The notes under the pieces were generated by a model, which was not told the DNA's origin, ran no database searches, and saw only the letters and a list, made by a program, of their open reading frames with translations. From Planctomycetaceae bacterium (lineage in GTDB: Bacteria > Planctomycetota > Planctomycetia > Pirellulales > Pirellulaceae): a stretch of 64,000 bases of DNA. Of this stretch, positions 55,294 to 64,000 are shown piece after piece; positions within the stretch are counted from its first letter, which is position 1; each line of letters opens with the position of its first letter. The DNA lies in NCBI GenBank assembly GCA_020638975.1, contig JACKHN010000003.1:1-64000 (forward strand). Reading direction: 5' to 3'. The translations under genes were made by a program, and so were the position numbers.

Positions 55294-58200
55294 TTACGCA
55301 TGATGGCCCCCTTCCTCATGCTGTGCTTCCCGATTCTTCACTGCCCGCAAATAGGCAACCGATGGGCGGAAATTGAACTCTTCAAGCAACCGGTATTGGC
55401 GGGGATTTTCAAATGCTCGATGGACTTTACTCGTTTTGTCGTTCATGTCGCCAAAAACAATGGCTTGAGCGGGGCAAGATTGTTGACAAGCGGTTTGAAT
55501 GTCACCATCGACAACCGATTCGCCGTGTTGCCTCGCAGCGATCTTGCCTTCCTCGATGCGTTGCACGCACATCGAACACTTTTCCATCACGCCACGAGTT
55601 CGCACGGTGACGTCGGGATTAAGGACGAGATTCTGAAGCGGATCGTTGTGTTCGTACTTGAACCAATTGAAACGACGCACTTTATACGGACAGTTGTTTG
55701 CACAATAACGCGTACCAACACAACGGTTATAGGCTTGCACGTTCAGCCCTTCGTCGCTGTGAACAGTAGCCAAGGCCGGACATACCGTCTCGCAGGGGGC
55801 GTTATCGCAATGCTGGCACATCATGGGTTGATGCGCGACCTGGAGATCGTCGTCATCACCGGAATAGTATCGGTCGAGACGAATCCAGTGCATTTCTCGC
55901 TGCCGAAATACTTCGTCTTTGCCGACAACCGGTACATTGTTCTCCGATTGGCAAGCGATTAGGCAGGCTGAGCAACCCGTGCATTTATTGAGATCAACCA
56001 CCATACCCCAACGATGGCCCGACTTCGGATGATCCTCGGCCCACAGTTGCGTATCTCCGTGGTGATGGGCGTGTGGAGTTCCCGCATGCGAGTCCTTCGC
56101 GAACTCCGATAGTGTCGTCTCCTGAATGATGTCTCGCACTTCCGCACCATGCGGTGCGACGTTGCGAGGTACTTCCAGCGTGTGATGCCGCTGCGTTGTC
56201 GCGAGGTCGCGACGACCGCCAATCTTCGTTAGCGTCACTCCAGCAGCCGTGTACTGTAGCGTTCCGTTCCGAGTCGCGATGAGACCAGCGGCGTTCTGCC
56301 CTACTAACTCGCCGGGTGCCACCGTGGGCCGACCCTCGAGCCATTGCGGGCCGATGTCGGTGAAGCGATCGGTTCCACGAACCCCGTAACCCAGAGCAAT
56401 GGAAACGACGCGATCATGCTGCCCCGGTTGAACCAGCGTCGGCAACTCGACCTTCGCCCCGCCTTCATTCGATTCGACGCGGACTAGATCACCATCCGAC
56501 AGCGAGAGCTTCTCTGCCGTCGATGGCGAAACACACACATAGTTGTCCCATGTCACCTTTGTCGTTGGGTCCGGCAGTTCCTGCAGCCAAGGATTGTGAG
56601 CGTGGCGACTGTCGGTTAGAGCGACTTTCGAGTACAGCGAGAGTAGGAACTCGTCTTCCGTCGATTCGACATTCAACAAAGAAACCGCCTCTGTTTGAAA
56701 CTCACCAACGGTTGCCGAGGGTGTGTTGGTGCTAACAAAGCCATCGTGAACGGCCTTGTCCCAGAATGCTTGAAACGGTTGCGACTCGACGAGAGGCAAC
56801 ATCTTGGCTCGCCAATTCGCTCGCAGAATGTCGTAAGCAGAGTCGCTCTTGCCCGACCAGCGAGCGAGGCTCTCCAGAATCGAACGTGTTCCGCCCAACG
56901 GCTGTAATGTCGGTTGCGACAGACTGACAAGTCCGGTGATCGGCTCAGCATCCAGCCACGATTCCAAAGGATGATGATCTGGACAGACGAAGTCAGCCAA
57001 CGCAGCAAAATCGTCCTCGCGTTCCGCAAAGCTGACAACAAGCGCGGCCTTCTCGATGCCAGCGGCAATTGCCTCGCGATCAGGCAGGTTGTGGGTTAGG
57101 TCCGTTCCGGCGACGAACAACGCAGCAACCTTCCCCGCCTTCAACTCGTCAACGAGCTGCAATACTTCGGCATCATTTCCCTGACGCTGTCGGCTGGGCC
57201 GTTCGATGTCGACCGTCTTACCGTAGTTGCCCAACAGGTGATTGATAAAGTTCACTAACACTTGCACCGACACATCTTGGGAATCGCACAGCACGACACT
57301 CGCGCCGCGTGCATGCCACAACCGCTCAGCGAGTTCTTCGATATCGTGTCCGTCAATCGATGATTCGCCAAGGCTCCCGGCGGGTGCGTCCTTTCCTGCT
57401 CGTGTGCTCAGCTTCGCTGCCAAATGACTCAGCACGTTTCCATATTCGGTGGGCGACAGCCGATAGCGTCGGTCGGCATTGCCACCGGTCAGCGACATAC
57501 CTCCTTCGAACTGCACATGGTAAGACATCTCGGGATGCTTTTCCGTCGGCGCACGTCGAGTCTGCCAGGCGGCGGTGAATTCAACGGGAGATATCCACGT
57601 TCCGAGGAAGTCCGCGCCGAATGCCACGATGACGTTGGCTTCGTCGAGCTTGTAATGTGGCAGCACGCGAATGCCGTGCGTCTTTTCGTGCGCATCCAGA
57701 ATCGCGGAAGAACTAAAGGCATCGAACGTGATGTGCTTGGCGTCTTCGTATCCTTCGAGGAAGGCGTCGATTGTGGCTTGTAGCGTAGGGCTGGTCACGG
57801 TCGACGTAACAAACCGAATCGCTCCGCCGTTTTCTTTGATGCCCCTCAACCGATCCGCGATTGCTTTGTCGACATCCTCCCAGTTCGCAGCCTTGCCATC
57901 CGCAAGTGGTTGTGTCAGCCGATGACTGTCGTACAAACTTAGTGGCAGTGCCTGACCAATGGCGCACAGACCGCCTCGCGAGAGCGGATGTTCGGGCATG
58001 CCTTCCATCTTGAGTGGTCGACCGTCTCGCACACCCACGAGCAGCCCACAGGCTGCCGGACAACCGGCGCAAGTCGAAGCGTAAATCTGCGACCGTCCTG
58101 GAATCATGCCTTCCGGCTGATTAACGAATGGCAGTGCAGTCACTTCCGGCGCACGACCACATCCGCTGAGCGTTGCCAAAGACAGCGTGAAACCAGCCGC

Positions 58201-58326
58201 TTCGAGAAACTGTCGACGGCTGAACGGAGCGGGACCGGCTTGATGCGGGTCCGCTTCGAGAGCGTCGAGGCTTCCGTCTCGTTCAGCCAAGCTCTTCCAG
58301 TATGTTTTGTTTTGAGTTTGAGTCAT
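55294..58326 (-). CDS. actB: Alternative complex III subunit ActB (molybdopterin-like + iron-sulfur fusion)
   Basis: 1010 residues. The start has a twin-arginine signal (PFSRRQFLEAAGFTLSLATL) and CAGCPAACGLLVGVRDGRPL. Residues about 60-750 are a molybdopterin-oxidoreductase-like domain that in ACIII does not bind molybdenum cofactor. The C-terminal part carries CTGCSACLIACQSENNVPVV, CQHCDNAPCETVCP, CVGTRYCANNCPYKVRRFNW and CSMCVQRIEEGKIA, ligands for 4Fe-4S and 3Fe-4S clusters. This fused form is the hallmark of ActB. It moves electrons from quinol to ActA/ActE. Confidence 0.95.
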   Translation of the reverse strand: MTQTQNKTYWKSLAERDGSLDALEADPHQAGPAPFSRRQFLEAAGFTLSLATLSGCGRAPEVTALPFVNQPEGMIPGRSQIYASTCAGCPAACGLLVGVRDGRPLKMEGMPEHPLSRGGLCAIGQALPLSLYDSHRLTQPLADGKAANWEDVDKAIADRLRGIKENGGAIRFVTSTVTSPTLQATIDAFLEGYEDAKHITFDAFSSSAILDAHEKTHGIRVLPHYKLDEANVIVAFGADFLGTWISPVEFTAAWQTRRAPTEKHPEMSYHVQFEGGMSLTGGNADRRYRLSPTEYGNVLSHLAAKLSTRAGKDAPAGSLGESSIDGHDIEELAERLWHARGASVVLCDSQDVSVQVLVNFINHLLGNYGKTVDIERPSRQRQGNDAEVLQLVDELKAGKVAALFVAGTDLTHNLPDREAIAAGIEKAALVVSFAEREDDFAALADFVCPDHHPLESWLDAEPITGLVSLSQPTLQPLGGTRSILESLARWSGKSDSAYDILRANWRAKMLPLVESQPFQAFWDKAVHDGFVSTNTPSATVGEFQTEAVSLLNVESTEDEFLLSLYSKVALTDSRHAHNPWLQELPDPTTKVTWDNYVCVSPSTAEKLSLSDGDLVRVESNEGGAKVELPTLVQPGQHDRVVSIALGYGVRGTDRFTDIGPQWLEGRPTVAPGELVGQNAAGLIATRNGTLQYTAAGVTLTKIGGRRDLATTQRHHTLEVPRNVAPHGAEVRDIIQETTLSEFAKDSHAGTPHAHHHGDTQLWAEDHPKSGHRWGMVVDLNKCTGCSACLIACQSENNVPVVGKDEVFRQREMHWIRLDRYYSGDDDDLQVAHQPMMCQHCDNAPCETVCPALATVHSDEGLNVQAYNRCVGTRYCANNCPYKVRRFNWFKYEHNDPLQNLVLNPDVTVRTRGVMEKCSMCVQRIEEGKIAARQHGESVVDGDIQTACQQSCPAQAIVFGDMNDKTSKVHRAFENPRQYRLLEEFNFRPSVAYLRAVKNREAQHEEGGHHA

Positions 58327-58531
58327 CGAAGTCTCGGTGGGAGCAAGAGGGCCAGCGAATGAGACGAAAAACGCGAAGTAAGGACACCGTAAGTGAAGGG
58401 GCGCGAGAGCCGACTTCCACGCTCAAACGGTGTTTGGCTTGCCACTCGACATCCTGTCACCCTTCGCATCTCAATTCTCCCATTCGTATTATTGGCGAGA
58501 TTCGCTGGCAACTTCTTCCCTACTGCGAACA

Positions 58532-59185
58532 TCAGTAGTGACAAACAGCGCAATCGGTCTTCGCATCGACCGCCTTGCCGTTGATTCCAGTTTTCGTACT
58601 CTCTTGATGGCAGTTCACGCACCAACCCATCGTCAGGCTTTCGAATTGTTCCATACGTTGCATCGACTCGACGGGACCGTGGCATTTTTGACAGGTTACC
58701 CCTGCTGCGACATGAGCCCGATGATCGAAATGCACATGGTCAGGAAGGTTATGGACGCGAACCCACGGTATTGATTCAGCCGTGGCTCCCTCTTTCGGTT
58801 GTAACGTCTCGTCCAGCGCGAGCGCGTCGTACAGCTTGCGAAGTTCCTCCGAAACGATTTGCTTCGGCTTACGTTTCTCTTCGTCTGCCTTGTTCATCTC
58901 GTCCTGCAGCACGTCAAACGAGCTGGTGACGACCTTGTGACACTTCATGCAGACATCCGTCGACGGAATCCCGGCGTGACGACTCTTGTCGGCGGCCGTG
59001 TGGCAGAACATACAGTCGATGCCAAGCTCGCCGGCGTGCAGTCGATGCGAGTATTCGATCGGCTGCTTCGGCGCATAGCCCTGTTCATTGTCCGGCAATC
59101 GCCACGAGGACATGCCAGCCACGAGCGTTATCAGCCCGAAGCAGAGCCCAATCAGTAAGACGACAGTAATGACGCGTTGTTGCAT
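58532..59185 (-). CDS. actA: Alternative complex III subunit ActA (pentahaem cytochrome c)
   Basis: 217 residues. A signal anchor (VITVVLLIGLCFGLITLVAG) precedes five CxxCH haem sites: CMFCH, CMKCH, CQKCH, CVNCH and CAVCH, with the last three residues before the stop at CAVCHY. The KxCxxCH-rich arrangement and length fit ActA. First gene of the act set, 58 bp after the narK stop and 205 bp before actB. Confidence 0.95.
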   Translation of the reverse strand: MQQRVITVVLLIGLCFGLITLVAGMSSWRLPDNEQGYAPKQPIEYSHRLHAGELGIDCMFCHTAADKSRHAGIPSTDVCMKCHKVVTSSFDVLQDEMNKADEEKRKPKQIVSEELRKLYDALALDETLQPKEGATAESIPWVRVHNLPDHVHFDHRAHVAAGVTCQKCHGPVESMQRMEQFESLTMGWCVNCHQESTKTGINGKAVDAKTDCAVCHY

Positions 59186-59243
59186 CGAAGTTTTCAGTTT
59201 TTAGTGTTTAGTTTTCAGTTTTGGCTCTCAACTCTCGACCTTC
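59186..59243. other. Short intergenic region with a direct repeat
   Basis: AGTTTTCAGTTTT occurs at 59189-59201 and again at 59210-59222, on the plus strand, between the second narK stop and the actA start. It is AT-rich compared with its surroundings. No gene is seen. Confidence 0.6.
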
Positions 59244-60827
59244 TCAACATTTGATCTCTGCGTTCTTTCTGGCATAGAACCACCAGTTAACGGCCAAGCA
59301 ACTGGCGTAGTAACCGGCGAAGCCGTATAGCGCAAACTGCGGTCGGCCAGCCTGGATCTGCGACGCGAACACCAACGGGATCAGGAACGCTCCGTAGGCG
59401 GCAATCGCTGAAGTCCATGCCAGCACCGGTCCGGCTTGCTCTTTGGAGAAAATGAACGGGATCATGCGGAACGTCGATCCGTTGCCAATCCCGGTCGTCG
59501 CAAACAGAACAATGAACGTCAACAAAAACGGGATGAAATACTTCTCTGGATTCTCACTTTCACCGGCCAAAGACACGATGTAGCCCGCTGTGATCGTCGC
59601 AGCAACCATGATCCAAGTGTCCCACTGAGTGACCCTCGCACCGCCAAACTTATCTGACAGCCAACCGCCGATGGGCCGCACCAACGCCCCGACCGCCACG
59701 CCGATCCAGACATAGTTCGCCGTCACCAGCCCATTGGTTTTGGTGACGAAGATGTCGTCCAACAGTTTCGGAAAAGCCGATGCATAGCCGATGAATGAGC
59801 CGAACGTCATCGTGTACAGCCACGTCATCACCCAATTGTGTTTGTTGCTGAAGATCGCGAATTGTTTGTTGAGCGGCTCTTGAATCGTCTTGGGTGTCGC
59901 GAACTTCATTAGCAATAAGGTCGTCGCAACGGCGACCGCGACAACCAGCAAGATGCGGATCAACTCGGGGATCGGGATGCGAACAAAGACCAACAGCACG
60001 ACGCCGACACCGGCCCCCAAGAATCCGATCATTTGCAGCCACAGGTACTTGCCGATGGCCACTGGCGTTGGGCCACAGTCATGCTGCGGCAGATTGTTCA
60101 TCATCAGCCACGCCAGCGCGGCGAGCAGCGTCAGGATCGGCACCCACACAAGTGCCGCGTTCTGAATCCACAGTTGGTTGTCGGGGCCGAGCTGCTGGGG
60201 TGAACCGCCCAACGTTCCGAACATGCCGAAGGTGATCACCCACGGAATCAGAAACTGCATCACACTAACACCCAGGTTGCCCAGCCCGGCGTTCAAGCCG
60301 AGCGCCAACCCTTGCATTCTCTTAGGATAGAAGAACGAAATGTTGGACATCGACGACGCGAACGCACCACCACCCACACCCGAAAGTGCGGCGAACGTGA
60401 TGTAGATGCAGAACATTGTGTTGGGGCGAGTGAGCACAAAGCCCGTGCCGATCGCGGGCAAAATCAATAGCAAGGTCGTCATGAACTTGACGTTTCGCCC
60501 ACCGCAGATCGCGATCATGAACGAATTGGGAATACGCAACGTCGCGCCCGCTAACCCCGCCACTGCTGGCAGCGTGTACATCAGCGTCTTGTAGGCATTG
60601 TCATCGAGCGGCACGCCTTCGTTCAGGAATGTGAAGTTGTACAAATCTGGGTTGGCGAAGTGAGCTCGCTGCATGATCTTCGCGATCATGCCCCAATACA
60701 TCCACACCGCGAAACCGCACAGCAAGTTTGGGATCGAAATCCACAAGTTGCGGTTGGCAATCGACTTGCCCGTCGAATCCCAGAAGGCGTTGTCTTCAAC
60801 GTCCCAGCGTTCGGGTGTATGGGCCAT
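59244..60827 (-). CDS. narK: NarK-type nitrate/nitrite transporter (MFS)
   Basis: 527 residues with about 12-14 transmembrane segments. Family segments: NLLCGFAVWMYWGMIAKIMQ, AALSGVGGGAFASSMSNISF, FYPKRMQGLALGLNAGLGNL (nitrate signature), GGWLSDKFGGARVTQWDTWI and TGIGNGSTFRMIPFIFSKEQ. It probably exchanges nitrate and nitrite or imports nitrate with protons. The type (NarK1 or NarK2) needs a tree. It lies 47 bp after the NarK-DoxX gene. Confidence 0.93.
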   Translation of the reverse strand: MAHTPERWDVEDNAFWDSTGKSIANRNLWISIPNLLCGFAVWMYWGMIAKIMQRAHFANPDLYNFTFLNEGVPLDDNAYKTLMYTLPAVAGLAGATLRIPNSFMIAICGGRNVKFMTTLLLILPAIGTGFVLTRPNTMFCIYITFAALSGVGGGAFASSMSNISFFYPKRMQGLALGLNAGLGNLGVSVMQFLIPWVITFGMFGTLGGSPQQLGPDNQLWIQNAALVWVPILTLLAALAWLMMNNLPQHDCGPTPVAIGKYLWLQMIGFLGAGVGVVLLVFVRIPIPELIRILLVVAVAVATTLLLMKFATPKTIQEPLNKQFAIFSNKHNWVMTWLYTMTFGSFIGYASAFPKLLDDIFVTKTNGLVTANYVWIGVAVGALVRPIGGWLSDKFGGARVTQWDTWIMVAATITAGYIVSLAGESENPEKYFIPFLLTFIVLFATTGIGNGSTFRMIPFIFSKEQAGPVLAWTSAIAAYGAFLIPLVFASQIQAGRPQFALYGFAGYYASCLAVNWWFYARKNAEIKC

Positions 60828-60874
60828 GATCGTGACTCAGGTGGAATGAGAGCGTGTTGGTTGTGGGTTGCGAT

Positions 60875-62659
60875 TCATGCTGGCGTCAGATTGCTATCGT
60901 TCTCGGTACGAAACAGGTAATCCAAGGAAAGTGGCCCCGCGCCTCGCCAGGCCAGCAGGACCAGCGTGACGAAGACGAACGAAGTGAATTGGAAATCGAC
61001 ATTGCCAAACAGTCCGCCCGCTCCGCCGGTTCCTATCACCGTGATGATTACAGCGCCGAACAGGACGGCCGCGTTGACACCAGCGGAGACTCGTGTCACG
61101 AATCCCAGCGCGAGGCTGGCACCTCCGACGACATGCGCGAATACGACTCCCCAGGAGATCAGTGTTTGGACTTCGCCGAAGTCGCTGCCCAGTCGGCCTT
61201 CCAACTCGGCCATGTTCATGATGAAGTAAATGCCTTTGACCATCAGGGCGATGCCCAGGTACATTCGCAACGCGTCCATCGGTCGCAAATGTTGAAGGCC
61301 GGGAACGAGTTCTGGCCAGGGGCGACGCACTTTGCGTTCGGCACGTCGTTTCTCGTGTGCTTGTGCCAGTTCCTCGGCCGCCAACTTTTCATCGGCGGGA
61401 CTAAACCGCACGAGGAACGTGAAGAACGAGAACGCGGTGACCAAACCGCCCAAGATGAGAAGCGCCTGCGGATAGGTGATGCTCTCGTAGCGGAATAGAA
61501 ATCCCGCCGCGACCGCTCCCATATTGCCACCAGCGCCAACGATGCCGGACACCGAACCGAGCGCCCTCTTGTTGATAAAGGGCACCACCGAATAGGTCGC
61601 ACCTTCCGACATTTGGACGAACAAGCTAAACACGATCATCGCAGGAATCGCCAACGCCAAGACTCGCATCTGCGAAAAGAACAGCAGCGCGATACCTTCA
61701 ATGAACAAGGCGATGAATAACCAGCGAACTCGCCCTTTCAATCCGCTTTTCTCGACAAACTTATCGCTAATGAAGCCGCCCGTCGTGCGTGCAAAGATAT
61801 TCATCAATCCGAACAAGCCCGCGACGAGCCCGGCCGTCTTGAGGCCGAGATCGAAATAGTCCATGTAGTAGATGGCGGCAATGTTGTTGATCGTCAGTTC
61901 GATACCGAAGCAAGACGCGTAGATGAAAAACAAAGCCCAGACGCGATAGTCTTTGGCGGCCAGTAGGAATGAACCCTTTCCCTTGGCGACCGATACGTGC
62001 TCGCCTTTCTCTCGAAGTTCCGCAAAGTTGCCGTCGGGCAAATCCGTGGTGAAGAAGAAGTAGGCGACGCCGGTGAGCATGCAAACGGCACCGGCCGACA
62101 CCATCGACAGTCGCCACGACATCGCGTCGGTGAATCCCAACGCGATGAAGCCTGCGAACACAAGTGGCATTACCATCTGAGTCACGCCGCCACCCAGGTT
62201 GCCCCAACCCGCAGACGTCGCATTGGCCGTACCAACGCAGTTCGGAGCGAACATGACCGAAGTGTGATACTGCGTGATTACAAATGACGCACCGATTACA
62301 CCGATCCCGAGCCGGAACAACATGAACGACTCGTAGGAAGTCGCTAAGCCGATCGACATCACCGGAATCGATGCGAAGACCAGGAGTATCGTGTAACAAA
62401 GACGCGGCCCGATGCGATCGCAGAGCCAACCGATAAACAGGCGCGCCAGAATCGTGATGGCCACCGAGGCGATGATCGTGTTGCCGATCTGTTCCTTCGT
62501 TAACGACAACTCTTCTCGCACGACCGCCATCAGCGGAGCAATCCCGAACCACGCAAAGAAGCAGAGGAAAAACGCGAACCAACTCATGTGGAACGCACGC
62601 ATCTGCCGCGTCTTCAGCGAGAACAGATCAATACTCGTAGCTTTGTTGCGAATTTCCAT
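60875..62659 (-). CDS. NarK-type nitrate transporter fused to a C-terminal DoxX-like domain
   Basis: 594 residues. Residues about 15-440 are an MFS nitrate transporter (FAWFGIAPLMAVVREELSLT, ARLFIGWLCDRIGPRLCYTI, AGWGNLGGGVTQMVMPLVFA, RTTGGFISDKFVEKSGLKGR). After a charged linker (AHEKRRAERKVRRPWPEL), residues about 459-594 form a four-helix DoxX-like unit (RMYLGIALMVKGIYFIMNMA, HVVGGASLALGFVTRVSAGV, LVLLAWRGAGPLSLDYLF). DoxX proteins are linked to quinone or thiosulfate redox. Nothing interrupts the frame. It lies 12 bp after narI. Confidence 0.88.
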   Translation of the reverse strand: MEIRNKATSIDLFSLKTRQMRAFHMSWFAFFLCFFAWFGIAPLMAVVREELSLTKEQIGNTIIASVAITILARLFIGWLCDRIGPRLCYTILLVFASIPVMSIGLATSYESFMLFRLGIGVIGASFVITQYHTSVMFAPNCVGTANATSAGWGNLGGGVTQMVMPLVFAGFIALGFTDAMSWRLSMVSAGAVCMLTGVAYFFFTTDLPDGNFAELREKGEHVSVAKGKGSFLLAAKDYRVWALFFIYASCFGIELTINNIAAIYYMDYFDLGLKTAGLVAGLFGLMNIFARTTGGFISDKFVEKSGLKGRVRWLFIALFIEGIALLFFSQMRVLALAIPAMIVFSLFVQMSEGATYSVVPFINKRALGSVSGIVGAGGNMGAVAAGFLFRYESITYPQALLILGGLVTAFSFFTFLVRFSPADEKLAAEELAQAHEKRRAERKVRRPWPELVPGLQHLRPMDALRMYLGIALMVKGIYFIMNMAELEGRLGSDFGEVQTLISWGVVFAHVVGGASLALGFVTRVSAGVNAAVLFGAVIITVIGTGGAGGLFGNVDFQFTSFVFVTLVLLAWRGAGPLSLDYLFRTENDSNLTPA

Positions 62660-62671
62660 GATGTCGTTCGA

Positions 62672-63358
62672 CTACGAACCGCGGCGGCCATACCAGCGGA
62701 CAACCTGCGGTTTTCGCCACAGGTAAGGGTTAGGAATTACCAACACGTGAACCAGTCGCGTGAAGGGGAAGAAGCCGATCGTCAGGAATGCCAACACAAT
62801 GTGGAACTTAACCAAGTGCGGCATCGCTGCAATGAAGGTGATGTCAGGATTGAGCTTGAAGATCGACCACAGGTAGGGCGACAGGTTCGATGCGAACCAA
62901 GACGATCCCCAAGGGTGAAACAACGCCACGCTAATGCCGCTGATCGTTTGCAACAGCAGCATCACGAACAGTATCCAGTCGGTGGGCGTCGTCACGTTCC
63001 GAATCTTCGTATTCGAGAACCGTCGGACGACAACGCCAATCAACCCAACCAGCGTGAGGAATCCGAATGCGAGAGCCGAGACTTCCAGGACATACAATCG
63101 GAGCGGATGGCTGTTCCAAGCTAGGATCGTGCGAGGAATCAGGAACGCAATGAAGTGTCCAGCCGTAACGACCAGGATGCCGTAGTGGAACGGCACGACG
63201 GCCCAAAAGTGATGTTTGTTCTCGAGGAACTGGCTGGACAGGCTCGAGTAGGAGAACGACTGCATGCGATAGCGGTACACGGTCATCAAGAAGAACGTGA
63301 ACAGGCAGACGTAGGGCAGTGCCACAAACAAGAACTGATCGAGAAAATGCTGGTTCAT
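62672..63358 (-). CDS. narI: Nitrate reductase gamma subunit (cytochrome b)
   Basis: 228 residues with five transmembrane segments: LFVALPYVCLFTFFLMTVYR, VPFHYGILVVTAGHFIAFLI, LYVLEVSALAFGFLTLVGLI, LFVMLLLQTISGISVALFHP and MPHLVKFHIVLAFLTIGFFP. His residues in FHYG, AGH and LVKFH, conserved in NarI, coordinate the two haems b. It anchors NarGH and takes electrons from quinol. It overlaps narJ by 4 bp. Confidence 0.95.
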   Translation of the reverse strand: MNQHFLDQFLFVALPYVCLFTFFLMTVYRYRMQSFSYSSLSSQFLENKHHFWAVVPFHYGILVVTAGHFIAFLIPRTILAWNSHPLRLYVLEVSALAFGFLTLVGLIGVVVRRFSNTKIRNVTTPTDWILFVMLLLQTISGISVALFHPWGSSWFASNLSPYLWSIFKLNPDITFIAAMPHLVKFHIVLAFLTIGFFPFTRLVHVLVIPNPYLWRKPQVVRWYGRRGS

Positions 63359-63999
63359 GGCTTTCTCGTTGAAGCTAGGGGTTGGTGATCGGCGAAACTT
63401 GTGTTCGAGTCTTCCCCGAGCGAAGCACCGAGGGTCAGTGGAACGAGATCGAGTGGTTCACCACACGACGACGCACCGCCGGCCATCACGCCCGCAACCG
63501 GAAAGGCATGCAACGGGTCGCTGGCGAACGCACTTGGCCCTCTCGCGGCAGCATCTGCAGCAGACTCGGCGGGCTCGCCCCAGGCGTGTCGCAGGACGAG
63601 TGCGAGACACGACACAACATGCCCGTAAGCCGTGTCTTTGCCATCCAAGGCGACGTTCATCTTCTCGACAGCCGGTTGCACGCAGGCTTTTACAAAGCGA
63701 GTCGCTTCGTTTTCAGGCATCGCCTCGACAATTGCCAACACGTGGCAAAGGTGGTCGGGCAACTCGGCGGATTCTGGAAGGTTGTATTTGCGCAGCTCTT
63801 CACGCATTCTGACGAGAAACATACCGCGAGCGTATTCCTCGCCGAATAAGTGCCAACCAACTTCCAACGCACACGCCGGATTGACATCGAAGGTGCGTGT
63901 GAAGGTCTCTTCGAGTTCATATAACTCGTGTTGCTCGGCAAATGCTCCGAAGCCCGCAGCCTGGCTTGCCGCCTCGGGCGTCTCGTCCATCAGCAGCAC
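63355..63999 (-). CDS. narJ: Nitrate reductase assembly chaperone NarJ, C-terminal part
   Basis: The frame is open to the window edge, so the true start is probably further right; about 30 N-terminal residues seem missing. It has the NarJ/TorD-type ELEETFTRTFDVNPACALEV, GWHLFGEEYARGMFLVRMRE, YNLPESAELPDHLCHVLAIV and a C-terminal low-complexity tail. NarJ inserts the Mo cofactor into NarG. The 4-bp overlap with narI suggests a narGHJI operon, with narG and narH beyond the window. Confidence 0.9.
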   Translation of the reverse strand: MLLMDETPEAASQAAGFGAFAEQHELYELEETFTRTFDVNPACALEVGWHLFGEEYARGMFLVRMREELRKYNLPESAELPDHLCHVLAIVEAMPENEATRFVKACVQPAVEKMNVALDGKDTAYGHVVSCLALVLRHAWGEPAESAADAAARGPSAFASDPLHAFPVAGVMAGGASSCGEPLDLVPLTLGASLGEDSNTSFADHQPLASTRKP

Positions 64000-64000
64000 G

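Noticed and set aside
54030..55319. Long minus-strand open frame of 429 codons
   Set aside because: It is made of palindromic repeats and the antisense of the Y1 transposase, with no family likeness; it also overlaps the actB 3' end.

Overview
The window looks like chromosomal DNA of a planctomycete, most likely near Pirellulales (Rhodopirellula/Blastopirellula-like). This is inferred from gene content: several secreted Cys-type sulfatases, the DUF1549/DUF1553 plus DUF1501 plus pre-peptidase C-terminal (PPC) set, an SHD1-type PQQ-propeller protein, zinc-ribbon/GYF_2 membrane proteins, a CehA/McbA-like protein, and many short palindromic intergenic repeats. Gene products were assigned by reading translations, not by database search.

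Layout. 1-6.7 kb (minus): a polysaccharide-degradation operon with a GH117/GH43-like five-bladed propeller enzyme, a three-domain fusion (SASA/CE6 esterase, iduronate-2-sulfatase type, arylsulfatase type) and two more sulfatases, the last cut by the window edge. 6.7-7.95 kb: a gene graveyard holding a sulfatase C-terminus, an IS transposase C-terminus and a TacA/TacT-type toxin-antitoxin pair. The toxin gene is split by a 118-bp element with 12-bp terminal inverted repeats and a TTA duplication. 7.95-16.3 kb: a Ser/Thr kinase with three C-terminal zinc ribbons, a broken small secreted protein, a PL10-like pectate lyase plus a right-handed beta-helix protein, a DUF2007 protein, a UPF1-like helicase with a DbpA-like N-terminal domain, and an SGNH hydrolase. 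16.8-25.4 kb (minus): EEP-family protein, FAH-family protein, a small unknown, SSS symporter, SHD1/PQQ propeller protein, BASS-family transporter and aspS. 25.5-32.9 kb (plus): two tandem zinc-ribbon/GYF_2/membrane paralogues, an oligopeptide-type ABC importer without its ATPases, and a Tat-exported Gfo/Idh/MocA protein. 33-38.9 kb (minus): dcd, nth, a CehA-like protein, an Ldh-family dehydrogenase and trmL. 39-47.8 kb (plus): ispG, then a four-gene set (chorismatase/RidA-like, DUF1549/1553, DUF1501, PPC).

47.8-64 kb (minus) is the respiratory region. In transcription order it runs narJ (partial), narI, a NarK-type transporter fused to a DoxX-like domain, a second NarK, then alternative complex III as actA, actB, a REP/transposase island, actC, actD, actE, actF, and finally a TolC-like outer-membrane lipoprotein. 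narG and narH presumably lie beyond the right edge. ACIII would oxidise quinol and pass electrons to a soluble or lipid-anchored cytochrome c, while Nar uses quinol directly, so the cluster combines two quinol-oxidising modules.

The most notable items are the esterase/sulfatase/sulfatase fusion, the miniature element that splits a TacT toxin gene (removing it restores the frame exactly), the Y1 (RAYT-like) transposase remnant flanked by bipartite REP units inside the act operon, the NarK-DoxX fusion, and at least seven distinct palindromic repeat families.
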